DNA of 64,000 nt from Tribonema minus (lineage: Eukaryota; Sar; Xanthophyceae; Tribonematales; Tribonemataceae): assembly GCA_017506865.1 (NCBI GenBank), contig JAFCMP010000235.1, positions 806,001-870,000 on the forward strand, written 5' to 3'. Below, in pieces: positions 1 to 11,264 of the stretch. The translations under genes were made by a program, and so were the position numbers. Below the pieces are notes generated by a model, which had not been told where the DNA came from, ran no database searches, and saw only the letters and a program-made list of their open reading frames with translations. Numbering within the stretch: the first letter of the stretch is position 1; each line of letters opens with the position of its first letter.

Positions 1-3000
1 GTGCGGTAAGTGATACGGAAAGCATCTCATTGGTTTCATATCATCGCTATTGTGATGTTCTGGTACCAGCTCAGCCGTGCCACAACGGCTCTTTGAGCTG
101 CTGGCCACAAGTGTTGTATGCCTGTTGGTGCATGTCAACGATGTGTGCTATTCCATGAAGCTGATGTGGCATGCACAAGTGTCGCTGGTTGATGTAACAT
201 GTACTGTTGCATGTGTATGCAGGTCCTTGCTCGTTACATCCTGCAGATTGTGCAGCAGTGGCCCCCAGAGGTGCTCGAACGGGATATTGACCATCTGCAG
301 GCAGCCATAACGGTGAGTCTCGCTGCAAAAACATTGATGTCTTGGTTTCATAGATGACACACAGTGTGCTTATCAATGGTCGTGTTTGCTCCTCTGCAGA
401 ATTTGCTGGAGGATGCGTCTCCTGTTGCACGAGAGCTTGCGAGAGGCGCGTTTGCACAGTTTCAACAGTCATGGCCCAGGCGGGCACTGACTGTAATGTC
501 GGTGAGTGAAGGTATTCTTGACAGCTCGTTGCTCTACATGCTTGAAGTGGGAACACAGCTGAGCATGCAGTAAATGGCATGCATGGCATTTGGCTGCTTG
601 TCTGCCTTGGGATAGCAAGGCAGGTAATAAACGTGCTGTCAATGAAATACACACCAACATTGAGCAGCTCAAAACGTTGCAAGAGCTTCTCTTGTAGTGG
701 CATCAAATAAAAAGTGCATAGCTTGCAGTCGACCATGCTAATCATAATGTTGTGTGTGGTGTCTGTGTGCTTGTGTGTGCCTTGCAGTCATTGGATGGAC
801 GGACTCAGAGGATGCTTCAGTCGCCAATGAAGGAAGATGCAGGCGGCAAGGTGAGAACACCGCCCTGGACACCATGAAGGACTGCTACACGGCAGGATGA
901 ATTTGACCTGTGGTGGTGCTCAAAGATGTCTTTGTTTCCGTTATCCGCCCTCTTGCCTACCTACAGTCTCGCCTTGCTGTGACGACAGGAGCAATGAGGA
1001 TGCGGCGCTCATCCTCATCACACAGCCTGCACACCCCTCCTAGCCCCTCCAACAGTGCACACCAGGGCCGGTCCCAGCAGTCAATGGCCCTTAGCACTCC
1101 AGATGTGCTCGCACAGGTATGTTGAGTCATCATTAATTTGCAGCAAACTTCAACCATGTAGCAGTAGGTTTATGCACACTAAATGACAAAATGAATGCTG
1201 CAACAAAGCCTATACAGAGCAGAACATGATCAGATTACCAGGGATTGTCATGACTTCACGCTCGGAGTCATTACGCTCTGACCGGAGCGGAGTCACGGTC
1301 GTTCAGGATATCTCATTGCTTCGCGGAGTTGGAGTCATTTGCTGAGCAAATTGCTGTGGCCGGAGTCGGAGCGGAGTCGTATAGTCGTCTTGGATACAAT
1401 CTCAAAGGCAACAACTGCACACGTGTATACAGAGAGAGAAGATCTGTGCGCCTTTTTCCCCCAGGGTCTGACAGCCTGTATGTACAGTTTGAAACTGTCT
1501 TGCCTGAACGGGAATTTGCATTGCATGCGCTGCGCATTCTGTCTGTCACAGAGAAAAACATCAAGTCAGCCCAAGGACTTGGGCAGGAGCATGTCGACTT
1601 CAAATGCAGATGTGCAGGGCAATCAGCTCAGCCCTGTTGCTTGGATTGCACCCGCCGCGGTCGGCAATGGATGGTTATCACCAGCTGCAGAACCGCAAGA
1701 AATTGACACAGCAGAAAGTGTGGCTGTGAGCACGGGCGACAGGGTCATGGTGCGAACATCACATGGCAGCACTTCCAGGTCAGCTGTGGCTGCCCACCGT
1801 TTGAATGGATTCACCACACTGCAACAGACTAGGGCAACGTAGGGGGGATGAACAAGCACCGTACCTGGCATGGACCAAGCAAGGGCAGACTCATGACGTA
1901 CAATGAACACCATTGAGACCCGTTCATGAACATGGTAGTCAGCAGGTGTTGTTCGCTCTTTGAAGCATTCTCTTCTATGTCAAAGCATCCTGTTGATTGT
2001 GCCAGCAGTGTTGACATTGACATTTGGCATACCATCATGGTTGCTGGATCATATCTCGCATTTGGCAAACCATCCTAGTACCTGGTTTCTTTTACTGATA
2101 GAAAAGCAGGATGCACACCTGCAGGCCTATAGGTACTTGGGCTATTGCACTTGATGATTTGATGTCATCATCTGTGTGTTGCTTGTTTGTCATCCTCTCT
2201 AGCCACCAGATGACGTCAATAATCTGCCTGTTGTCCTGTGGCAGGGCTGGCGCGGTCAAGTTTGTGGGCAGTACCCAGTTTGCCAGCGGTACATGGGTGG
2301 GTGTGCAGCTGGACAGCACCCATGGCAAGAACGATGGCACCGTAAATGGAGTGTACTACTTCAAATGCCCACCAAACACTGGCATTTTTGTGAGACCCAA
2401 TATGGTTTGCATCATTGACCAGGTAAGGTCCCAACTGCCATGCAAAGGCATGTTGGACGCGAGCTCTCTACATACATAGGCAATTGTCGATTGCTGACTG
2501 CGGCTGGTGCATGTGTTGTATTTGCCACACAGGTTGAGCAGTCAGCGGCTCTTGCCTTGCCCCAATCTGGTGCCGAGGAAAGTGCAGATCATGAACATTC
2601 AAAGCACCAGTCGGAGGCTCTGCATTTGCTTTCTCATCACAAGACCTATACAAAGCAGGTGATTCAATTAGTAAGGCCTGCACTTCACTGTGATCATGGA
2701 ACTGTATTTTTGCATGCTGTCATTCATTATGCTTGCAACATCAACGTGACAAGGGTTGTTGGTAGCGTGGATTGGACTGTAAAGATGGGATGCAGTTCTC
2801 AAAATCATGCTCACCCATCGCAAGTCATGTGCCACTTCAGATGGTCGTATTGCACATGCTTCACTGGATGTGCCAAATGTAAAACTGCCCACCCAGAGCA
2901 ATCACAGCACACACGGCAGCACTGATAGCTTTTGTAGCTCATGATGCCGTGGTTCATCATTGGCTGATAGCACATCACTGCATTAGCATGTATCAATGTG

Positions 3001-3989
3001 CGGCACTGCATCAACCAAATTGCATGTGCCATAGGTTGCGCCACCAAACCAGGGTGGCTATCAAGCAGGGGCATACAATACACACCTGCTGGCCAATTGA
3101 CAAATGCGCGGCATCTTGAAGGGTGTCCGCTTTTGAGCTTATCTGCATTTGTATATTGAACAGTTGCCTACTTTGAACACACGATGCGGTCGTATGTTAA
3201 TAAATGCTGTTATTTGCAGGTTCTATCAGGGTTTACTCGCAGCTGGTGTGGATCTTGATGACTGGTAGCTGGTGTGGATCTTGATGACTGGTAGCAAGCA
3301 TGCCAATCAAGCGCTGCAGTCATGGAGAAGCACGCAGGTCTCAGCTCAGATGGCCATGCAGTTGTATGGAATTATAGTGCTCGCGCTTGTACTTGAGAGG
3401 TTTGGCTCAGGGTGTTTGGTGTGTGTTCAAAACACTCCTTAATTTGCTAATCCTGCTATGAATTGCTGCTGCATGTTGTTCATAAATGGACGTCTAAAAC
3501 TGCAGATGCTGGAGTCACTTGAGGGCGAACTGGCGCTACTGGCCCACTTTGAGGCAGCCATGCACACCAACCTGCAGCCGTTTCACACGCAAGATCAACA
3601 GGTGTGGTTTCTGTGGACAAGCATGCTCTTGTCCTTGCACGCGCATGACATTTGTGATCCAGGAACCTCTTGATGCAGCACGTGATACAGCAACTCTCTT
3701 CTACTGGACACACCATGCTGGCGTTTAGAAGTTTTTCATCTGCTGAATGCTGTAAATGTGCCTGACGCTTCTGTGATGCACCAAGTTCTTGGTTTTGATG
3801 AAAGTTGCTGACGTGCCCGATGCTTCTGTGATGTATCAGGTTGCCGCTTACTCCAGGAAGCTCTTGTTGATGCTGGATGAAAGGTTGAGCCTGACGCACG
3901 CCTTCCGCAAGAGGCTGCCGCAGGCTACCAAATGTACCATTGAAGCTGAGCCAAGACCATCACAATGGCTTTCTGGATCAGCTCATTGA
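1..3989 (+). CDS. CLASP/TOG-like and CAP-Gly microtubule-binding protein, 3' part of gene, about 11 exons
   Basis: Microtubule plus-end type protein; the 5' end lies beyond the left edge. Supported exons are <1-5, 75-127, 223-312, 400-501, 788-850, 967-1116, 1552-1778, 2245-2422, 2533-2658, 3506-3601 and 3840-3989 (stop TGA at 3987-3989), with GT-AG borders and matching phases. Exons 75-850 encode a helical repeat like the CLASP N-terminal/TOG family: a segment beginning LLEDASPVARELARGAF, then WPRRALTVMS, joins SLDGRTQRML across an intron. Exon 967-1116 is Ser/Pro/Arg-rich linker typical of CLASP. Exons 1552-1778 and 2245-2422 together make a CAP-Gly domain (TGDRVMV, then AGAVKFVGSTQFASG, the GKNDGTV signature and GIFVRP). 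The remaining exons are His/Gln-rich or coiled-coil-like. The CAP-Gly call is firm. The CLASP assignment is by pattern, and membership of both in one transcript is inferred from phase and spacing. An additional exon in 2659-3505 cannot be excluded. Confidence 0.72.
3240..3293. repeat. 26-bp tandem duplication in an intron
   Basis: A unit beginning AGCTGGTGTGGATCTTGATG occurs twice head to tail inside the intron between the exons ending 2658 and starting 3506. It has no coding significance. Confidence 0.8.
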
Positions 3990-5729
3990 TGCATCCAGCG
4001 GTTCTTGGATTAATGCAAGTTTGCAATGGACCGGAGTCCTTCTGGCACATTGAAAATGACTGTGCCCACTTTTGTTTTTTGGCGATGATGTTGATGTTTC
4101 GTATGGTTTAGAATGAAAAACGAATCAAAAAGATCGTTGAGCTCTAGGTGACAAGGGATGGTTAGCCACAAGTGCCTTCCACCAATAACCGTGGTCTGTC
4201 GGCGACATCGAAGCAACACTCATGCGGAACAGATGGCGAGGCATGCCTCTCAAGGCTCTCTCTCCCACCTCGTAACACCCTGACCACAACCTGCCTTGGC
4301 CCCCAACCGCTTCTTAGCCTTATGCAAAGTGTCAGAGCGTCGCAGAGCAGTGCAGCTGGCCCCCCACCTGTGAAACAGTTTCATAAATTGCATGCCGCCT
4401 GTTGTGTGGTTCACTACTGCCGCTGCTACTGCCTTTGGAAGCGTACGCGCGTGTACAGTGCTCTAGCCTGCCCACTGATGACATTCTGAATATGTTGCGC
4501 ACCTGACATGCATTGTGAGTTGTATGCATGTGGACATGAACAAGACCGTCCAAAGTAAATCCTTCGTCAAAGCACAGTCAGACACTTTGTCACAATTTTC
4601 AAGGTAAATGCATATTTGCACGGAGGGTTCAGCTTCGTACATGGTATGTGGTGTGCCATTGCTCAGCAATGTGCATGCTGCACGCAAAGTTCAAGCCCAA
4701 CATGCAGAGACTTGAAGCTCTGGGCTCAAATTTGGCCACGACCTGCAACTTCAACAATTTTATGCTGAGCTGTGCAGCATCTACTCAACAATCACGTGCT
4801 GTCGCACTTGCACCCCTGCCTTATTCCGCTGCCATGCTCTGCTTCATTTGTTGAATCGGAGAAGTCGCTACATATATAGATGCCAATGCAATGTAAATGC
4901 ATCGACTCGATGCCACTGCGCAGTGCAGCAGCTACATATGTTAATCTGGGCTTGGGATTGTAGACGAGGGACCCTTCAGGGCGCGAGCCTTCTTAAGTCA
5001 TGGCGCGCGCAAGTCTCACCTGCGGGTGATGCCACGCTTGCTGTTTTTTGCGAGCCAAGTATGCGTACGTGCGTACCGCTGCAACCGTTCACCAATCAGC
5101 GCGCTCGGGTTCTGTTGCCGCTCCCAGCGGCAACACCCTCCGGCAACATCCAGGAAGCTGCCTGCTGATTCTAGCGCCACCTCTCCAGCTCGCGAGGTGT
5201 TGCTGCACATGCGGCGCTGACCGCATGCAGCGTTTTGGCATTTGGTATGTAGCGCATCGCAGTCTCAAGCCTGCGGCCACGCTTCGCGGCCTGCAGAGCT
5301 TTCAAGAGCTCACGAGTCTCTACTTTGAAGTTCGTTTCGTCTACCTCAAAGCCGTTACCGCAATTTCACTTCCTAGGTCCTAAACCCTAACTCAGGGTTA
5401 GGTGGCGATCGCCAGAGTGGCGTTGATGTGCTGAAGGTGGCAGCACAACTTAATAACAATGTAGATGTAATTCTGCAGCATGCCGCATACCATGATCTCA
5501 ATGCAACGGAAAACATGAGCTGGTGATGCACATGTTCCAGATTCCAGCACATGTTGGGGTGATGGTCTCTGGCTTGCTTTTTAAAAAAGCGCAACTTACA
5601 AAAGAGGCTGTATGTTCCGGGTCGCTCGCCCCCCATTCCTTTAGGAGGGGGGTGCTTTCTTGATCGTCTCGAAGCAGATGCAACGCAGGGCTTTCAAATT
5701 GCAGCGATCTTAATAAGTCTGTCAGAGAT
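3990..5729. other. Intergenic stretch, no gene recognised
   Basis: This stretch follows the CLASP/CAP-Gly stop codon. It holds one copy of a dispersed ~100-bp repeat (4100-4203) and a short telomere-like motif at about 5380-5402 (CCTAAACCCTAACTCAGGGTTAGG, imperfectly palindromic). Short open frames lack recognisable domains or convincing splice structure. An ACCAATCAG CCAAT-type box near 5090 could be promoter-related, but no downstream gene supports this. Confidence 0.5.
4100..4203 (+). repeat. Dispersed ~100-bp repeat, copy 1 of 3
   Basis: Shares a nearly identical core (GACAAGGGATGGTTAGCC, then AAGTGCCTTCCACCAATAACC) with an inverted copy at 23046-23140 and a direct copy at 27355-27450. 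The flank AACGAATCAAAA is also shared with the second copy. Size and dispersal suggest a SINE or MITE fragment. No transposition hallmarks were seen. Confidence 0.7.
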
Positions 5730-6600
5730 TGCGCAACCGGAGAGAAGGTGCACCGGGTCACGGCAGCGCCAGCACAGGAGAGCCTGCTACAGCGCCGACA
5801 CAGTCAGAAATACGGCGTGCAGCTCTCGCAGCAGAGGGGGCACTTCGCTTCGCATCATCTGCACGTAGCGAAGTGCCTGGGCTGCTTGGAGGCAGGGCGC
5901 AGCGCCCCGTGCGGCCACCCGAGCAGGGGTACAGGCAGCAGCAGTAGCCCGTGCTGCAGCCGTTACAGCGCAGGAGGCTACAAATAACCTGAGACGATCA
6001 GCACGGCAAGCACGTCGCAGCACGTTCAGCAGTACGCGATGCAAGGCGCGCACAGCGTATCAAGTTGTAGGAAGCGCAGGCAGCAGCAGAGGCATCAGCT
6101 AGGGCAACAATAGCGGCGGGCCAATTGCCACAGGATGCTGCACGCCAGGAAAGGAGTGTGCTACACCGTGCAACACAGCAGGTGTTTGCAGCTGGTGAAC
6201 GTGCAGTAACCTTTGCAAGGCAGACAATTGCAGCTTTGCGGCAAACGCCGCCATCTGTGGCTGCAGTGCCACGCAATGATGACAGTGATGTACCTGACAG
6301 TGAAGTGGACGATTCGGAAGTGATTGCTGCAATCAGCGTGTTGGAGCGCGATTAAGTAGGCCCCGTGTGAATCTACGACGGTTGCAAGATCCACTTCGTT
6401 CTGGACGCAGTAGACCTGCATGGCCTGAGCCAAAATATGCAGCCACCGAAATGAGCAGGGCAATAGCTGCAAGTGATGCGCTGTACGAAACTCTGATTGA
6501 ACTGTCCGCTGATGGGAGGTGGGACCGCAGGGGTGATGGTGCTAACAGAGATGACATTGGTGTGAGGATGAGGCCCTCTTTTCCAGTTTGTCCTACGTCA
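5730..6600 (+). other. Ala/Arg-rich open frames, possible degenerate transposon N-terminus
   Basis: Overlapping frames rich in Ala and Arg span this stretch, for example a frame with RRAALAAEGALRFAS, and another reaching VPDSEVDDSEVIAAISVLERD just before TAA at about 6353. No single frame stays open and no family is recognised with certainty. Its position just upstream of a Helitron-like zinc-binding fragment suggests the decayed start of the same element. Confidence 0.25.
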
Positions 6601-7057
6601 GCATATATGAGGTACATGTGAGCAGCAGCAGCAGCAGCTCAGCGAGGCACAGTGCATCTGGAGGTGAAGCAGGAAACAGGAATAGTGATGGAAACGGTGG
6701 CAGTGGTAGCGGTATTAGTGAGCGTAGTCGTGGAGATGGTGATACTGATGGTCGTAGTGTTCAAGTTGCCCTTGAAGGTCGTGGTGATGGTGACATTGAT
6801 GTGAGTGGTATTGCAAATGGTGTTTATGGTCGTGGTGGTAGTGGTGGTGGTGGTGATGGTGCTGGCGGTGTTAATTGAGGTGGTGGTGGTCGTGGCAGTG
6901 GTAATAGTGGCGGCGATGACCGTGGTAATGGCATCTCTGTTGTTATCACCATTGGTAATGGTGCCGTCGGTCATGGTGGCGGTGGCGGCAGTGGTGGCAG
7001 CGGCGGTGGTGGCGACGGTGATGGCGGCGGCGACAGCGCTCAGCCTGGCAGTGCGCG
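6600..7057 (+). repeat. (GGT/GAT/GGC)-rich low-complexity tract, Gly/Asp-rich on + and Thr-rich on -
   Basis: Imperfect trinucleotide repeats of GGT, GAT, GGC and AGC dominate the stretch. The + strand reads as Gly/Ser/Asp-rich peptide in one frame and as Val/Met-rich in another. The - strand reads as a Thr-rich peptide. It starts with a pure AGC run coding poly-Ser. It is probably a microsatellite expansion inside a former coding exon, because a conserved zinc-binding segment follows directly. Confidence 0.65.
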
Positions 7058-7058
7058 T

Positions 7059-7252
7059 GACTTGGTGGTGATGATGGTATGTTTGACCCAATTGATGGAT
7101 TGCCACATGGCCGTTTGGAGCACAACCCACTGGTGCAGGAGCAGATGGCCAACTTCTTTGATGACCTACATAGTTATGAGACAGTGCATTGCCCAGTCTG
7201 CCAGGAGGGTTGGCCGCTGCCAAAAAAGCACGACACAGTCAGGCACCAGTGA
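7059..7252 (+). pseudogene. Fragment resembling the N-terminal zinc-binding region of Helitron proteins
   Basis: One short open frame encodes a segment with GRLEHNPLVQEQMANFFDD followed by HCPVCQEGWPLP and stops at 7250-7252. A conserved hydrophobic/acidic stretch then C-P-V-C with a following Trp resembles the cysteine-bearing region that precedes the Rep/helicase domains in many Helitron ORFs. No Rep HUH motif or PIF1 helicase lies downstream, so at most this is a truncated relic. It could instead be an unrelated zinc finger exon. Confidence 0.35.
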
Positions 7253-7305
7253 AAATGCAGCACGGTTTCGCGCTGGCAAAGTGGTTGCAGAGCGGGTGAT
7301 TTTCA

Positions 7306-7686
7306 ATGTATTCATGTGATCATGTGCCTGTAGCGACGGCTGCAGGCAGACCAGACAGCTCACCACTCAGTGGTGGGCCCCATAGCCAGACCCATAGCCA
7401 TGACCATAGCCACAACTATTCCCAGACACATGACCAGACATATCATCGAGCACATGCCAGTGGACAATCACATTTGTCCCATGATCACATCATTGATGAA
7501 GTCAATCACCACTTACCTAGCCAACACAATGATTCGCATTTTGCCAGCCATACCATAGGCCAACACAATGGCAACAATGAGCATGAGAGCAGTAATGACA
7601 ACGACACAAGACAAGGAGAGCCAACACTTGTACAATGTACTGGGCATAGTGGTGAGGTGTGTGTGACGTGTGGTGGTTATAGGTAA
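7306..7686 (+). other. His-rich repetitive ORF, probably not a gene
   Basis: A 126-codon frame is full of His, Ser, Gln and Asn, with HSHDHSHNYSQTHDQTYH as its clearest stretch. It arises from degenerate CATAGCCA/CACA repeats in the DNA. His-rich loops occur in metal transporters, but no membrane segments or partner exons are visible. A repeat-driven chance frame is the simpler reading. Confidence 0.25.
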
Positions 7687-7689
7687 GAC

Positions 7690-8200
7690 TGTGCTTACTT
7701 GGGGGAGCCATTTGGTCTGTTGGGCTAGTATAAGGGCCAGCTTCCGTGCCTGTCTCTCAGTCTGCAAGGTTCTAGTACTGCTGTGATCAGATAACTGAAA
7801 ATTCCCTAGGCCCCAAGTTCAAAACCCTATGGGAGGTCTTGAACCTTATTCCCTCTGGAACCTCAAGCCAGGTCTAACCGCTGCTTTCTGAACTCTTCAG
7901 TATGACCGGATACCAGAATCTGCTCATCATATACCGCGAAGTGATTCATTGTACAGAATACATATATCAAACCGTGTCAACTCCCCCTTCCCGAGTTTTC
8001 TTTGTCCCCGGAGAACCGTCAAGATCTTATGGGATCAGCGTTAACCATCACGGTGAGATATCTGCACTCCGCACATCCTCACTTCTACCCTCAACCGCTG
8101 CGCCCCGTGAAAACTTTCGACGTAGTGTGCGCCGTATACGTTTCATCACAATGATCACCTGGGTACTAAAATGGTATGCATCCGTTTAAAGCATCGTACC
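7690..8200. other. No gene recognised
   Basis: Unique-looking sequence between the His-rich repeat and the decayed retroelement. One 95-codon frame (7902-8189, +) has no recognisable domain. Confidence 0.4.
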
Positions 8201-8202
8201 AC

Positions 8203-9550
8203 CTAGCGTACAAGCACCGTCTCAACAAACCACTGCTCGTCTTGAGGTGCAATGCAAATCTCATCTTCTCGTTCGTTCAAGTCTTCTGCTGCTCTTGAAT
8301 CTTCTATTTCTGTCACCTCATCGGCGCTAGTCATCTCGTGACCCCCTACGGTGGTCAGCAACAGATTCCAGCTCGACATAGGGCAGCTCTCGGCCTCTTC
8401 TGCGGCAGCCGCGGTGACGTAATAGTCAGGCCGCAACCTAACAGTAGTTAGGCGGTGTGCGGGGTGACCATTGTAAACACGTGAAACGTAAACTTGCTGG
8501 ACCGGGGCATGTACTATTTGAGCACTGCGCCGCGGCTCCAACCAGTGACGTTCCTCACTCTCGCAATCTGACCCATATAGGTCTCGCCAAATTGCACCAC
8601 TGTGATGAGCATGTCTTGGTTCTTGATTGACACGAGCCAACAGAACCCAGAACGCGCTTCGATCTCTGTGAGTAATTCAATGTGCCCTCCGCTGGACGTC
8701 GCCGAGGTCGAAGTGATCAGCGTGCGCTCGCTAAACATACGAGTTAGCGACATCAACATCAACATCAACTTGGTCTTGTGATTGCTTTTCTTACGCTGCA
8801 CACATGCTATGCAGCTGATTACATAGGTGCGCACATCATTACCCATCTGAGGCAGTGCGAGCACTCAAAGATGCGCAAATGATCAGCGCTAACCCCAGCA
8901 AGCCTATAGTAGATCCCCAGCGCGCAAAGTGCTGTTGGTACATACCGTTGGCGCAGCACAGTCCCGCATTTGGGATGGGTGGTGGCCAGATGAACTAGCA
9001 GTCCGGATTTCGTTAGGCAATACCAGTCCACGTTCATCATCAAGGGCAACGCTAGCGCACCGTCGTGGGGTAAAGTCCCCTCTCTCAGCGCCCGCGCTCT
9101 TGACGAAACGCATCTCTCTTTGTAGCTCTATGATATTCAACGCCTCACGGCTGAGTGCTGCAGCAGACGTGAGGGGGTGCCCAGTCGTCGCAACTGCTCC
9201 ACCTCTTGAGGTTTCACCTCCGTCAGCCTGTGCACTTCGACCTGTTGTTTTTCAAGCTGCTGCATGTCCAGCTGCAACGCTGCTCGCTCTCGCGCCGCCT
9301 TCTTTGACAACCGTCGAGCGTGTACTGTATTCTGAGTCGCTTCGATGTACGCTGCTGTAGACCCATCACGGTCAAGGGGCACTGACACCGAGCCGGATGG
9401 TGCTGACTGACCATGAGTAGGCCTCGATGAGTGCAGCTCCGCTTCAGGACGACGTGGGGCTGCAATTGCAGCGTGGTATGGGGTCATGGCCTGTGATGCT
9501 TTTGCTCTGCGCTCCATTTCCTTGCGAGCATCAAGGCAAGATGCGATCAC
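8203..9550 (-). pseudogene. Decayed Ty3/gypsy-type pol fragment (integrase zinc-binding and core region)
   Basis: Several minus-strand frames line up as pieces of one retroelement polyprotein broken by indels. From upstream to downstream: a charged coiled-coil-like segment (9550-9137); a segment like the RNase H-integrase linker (DDERGLVLPNEIRTA); a YVPTALC strand; MGNDVRTYVISCIACVQRKK, which carries the C-x2-C half of the integrase HHCC zinc finger; then GGHIELLTEIEARSGFCWLV, which resembles the start of an integrase core. No frame spans the whole region and no intact catalytic triad is visible. It is a fossil inserted on the minus strand. Ty3/gypsy is favoured over copia because of the linker-finger order. 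LTRs were not identified. Confidence 0.55.
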
Positions 9551-9732
9551 TGCCGTTGTACGTTCCGTTGCTGCTTTGTGTGTTGGCTCTGTGTGCAGCG
9601 ACAGGCGGGCGGGTTGCCTGTTCTCCTACGTCCGCCTCGCCACCAGTCGGTTCTGCCAGAGCCATAAAGCGATACTATCAGGTCCATCCAAAATGCAATG
9701 ACCCGAGTTTTGACTGGAAGCGACAGGAATGC

Positions 9733-10004
9733 TGTGGCAGCGGTGCATGCAGAGGTGCAAGTGCGACAGCACATGTGTAGCGGTTGATGAGGCGCACAAC
9801 TCTGCAGGCATTTGTTGAAGTTGTAAGTTCAACTTCAAGTTGAGGTTGATGTTCAACTTAAAGTTGAGGTAGGGTTGCTCCGCATGTTGGTTTAGGGTTA
9901 GCGTCATGCGCTGAGCAATGCTGCGCTGCTTGCAACTGCTAATAAAATCACTGGACACCTTGAACAAGCTGCATGCTTACCTCTCATGGATCTGGTCATT
10001 GTAC
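9733..10004 (+). repeat. LTR-like repeat, copy 1 of 3
   Basis: About 270 bp, starting TGTGGCAGCGGTGCATGC and ending at GGTCATTGTAC, with homologues at 14692-14964 and 15239-15512. It contains an AATAAA signal near 9940 and a run of alternating GTTGAA/TTCAAC units that can fold back. The right end is fused to an inverted copy of another retroelement tail (10005 onward). Confidence 0.7.
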
Positions 10005-10303
10005 TTTTTATTAATTCTCGCTCAGGGCGCGAAAAAGCCCAGATGATTGGCATCTAGCTGTAAGGAATCTACATGTCGTATGACAGTCTGAAAGTGTCGC
10101 AACGACAACCACTCAAACGCCGCCGCCGCCAAATGGCATCTCGGGGTCCTCCCCTACGTCCTCCTCCATGTGCCCCCCCCCCCTGGATTCTGCCATGTGT
10201 GTCATGACACGGCCAGAGTACGCCATGTGGAGCGCTGCCGACAGTGCCGAGCGTAAGCGCGCCAGGGCGATGCCCTTGAGAGCTTTAGGGCGCGCTCCTC
10301 CGG
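10005..10303 (-). mobile_element. Retroelement 3' end, copy A (inverted)
   Basis: Reading on the minus strand, this encodes the peptide tail VPGGARPKALKGIALARL through GEDPEMPFGGGGV with a stop, followed by a ~120-bp 3' UTR ending in a small hairpin and AATAAAAAGTACA. It is almost identical to copy C (31000-31415, +). The 5' side is truncated at about 10303, where an unrelated repeat begins. Confidence 0.75.
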
Positions 10304-10333
10304 GCACTGTACATATGGCCCTCGCCCTGAAAA

Positions 10334-10405
10334 CGTGGCATGTACCCCTTAATGCGTGCGGCTCGTAACGCAGTAGCGAGCCACATGGACGGGGTGCAGG
10401 CCACA
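10334..10405 (+). repeat. ~70-bp repeat, copy 1 of 3
   Basis: A stretch containing GGCATGTACCCCTTAATGCG and CGAGCCACATGGACGGGGTG recurs at 13618-13686 and 15600-15671. All copies are in the same orientation in this repeat cluster. They appear to be part of larger retroelement fragments. Confidence 0.8.
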
Positions 10406-11252
10406 ATGCCAAGCGCCAAGGTCGCGAATCAGGCTCAGTTCCACGGCCATTTCTGGCATGCGGATCCCATACAAATACCCTGTTCATGCTGTATACGCAT
10501 GGGGTTTCCGCTGATGCTCATAGCGCACTACCTGCACTATGCGAGGCCTTGTCTTCTCACCACCAACACACAGTCGTCATGTACGCCAGCACGAACTCCT
10601 CCACCTGAGGCAAGCAAAAAGGCACCAATCTACCTTCATAGAAACCTTGTGATACTTCCTCCGATGTCAAATGCCGATCCGCGCGCTCGCGACCCTGCGC
10701 TGTGCTGCCACCACCATGTACACAGCATCAGTCGTCCATCGCTGTGAGCTCCTTGACCGTCCAGTTCACCAACTCAAGGCCAGCGTCCGCGTCGTATTCG
10801 ACGTCCACGTCCACCTCAAAGAATCCATTAGAGGCAGAGTTGCGCGGTTCGAGAGTCGTCACGATGGTATTCTTGCCCATACACCCGGCCCATATATGCC
10901 TTGAAGTCAGAAACGTCCATCGGGAACTCACCCTCCCTCGAGTAGGCTGTGCCACCCGAGGCATTCATCAATAGCTGACGAAACTCCTCAGGCTGCCCCC
11001 GCAGCGACGCTTCTGGCGTACAGTCTGAGATGCGAGGTCCTGTGCCTGTGTAGTCCCTTCCTGTTCCGCTGCCGCAGCCAACTGTGCAATGCCAGAAGGT
11101 ACCCATAATGGCGGTGGTGGTGCAACATCTGATTGTCCCCGCAACGGGCCTGCCAGTGATTCCATCCGTTTCAGAAACGCTTCATGGATTTGGGCACCTC
11201 AGAGTCTCCTATGCCGCCATGACTTGATCCCACATCAGGCTGACGCGTATCC
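10406..11252 (-). other. Short overlapping minus-strand frames, unassigned
   Basis: Minus-strand frames at 10728-10964 and 10828-11106 overlap and share a similar motif in two frames (MGRVYGQ and MGKNTIVTTLEPRN), as expected for one ORF broken by an indel. The first is acidic (FFEVDVDVEYDADAG). The family is not recognised. It may belong to the retroelement whose Gag-like ORF follows on the plus strand. Confidence 0.3.
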
Positions 11253-11264
11253 ATGTTGTCAGCC

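Noticed and set aside
1250..1400. Regulatory array of GGAGTC units
   Set aside because: It looks like a simple microsatellite (GGAGTC/GGAGCGGAGTC) in an intron, with no further support for function.
6639..7223. Thr-rich minus-strand protein of 194 residues
   Set aside because: It is the complement of the GGT/GAT-rich tract and shows no sequence beyond repeat translation.
7380..7460. CRISPR-like array in the CATAGCCA repeats
   Set aside because: The repeats are degenerate, unevenly spaced and low-complexity, in a clearly eukaryotic context.
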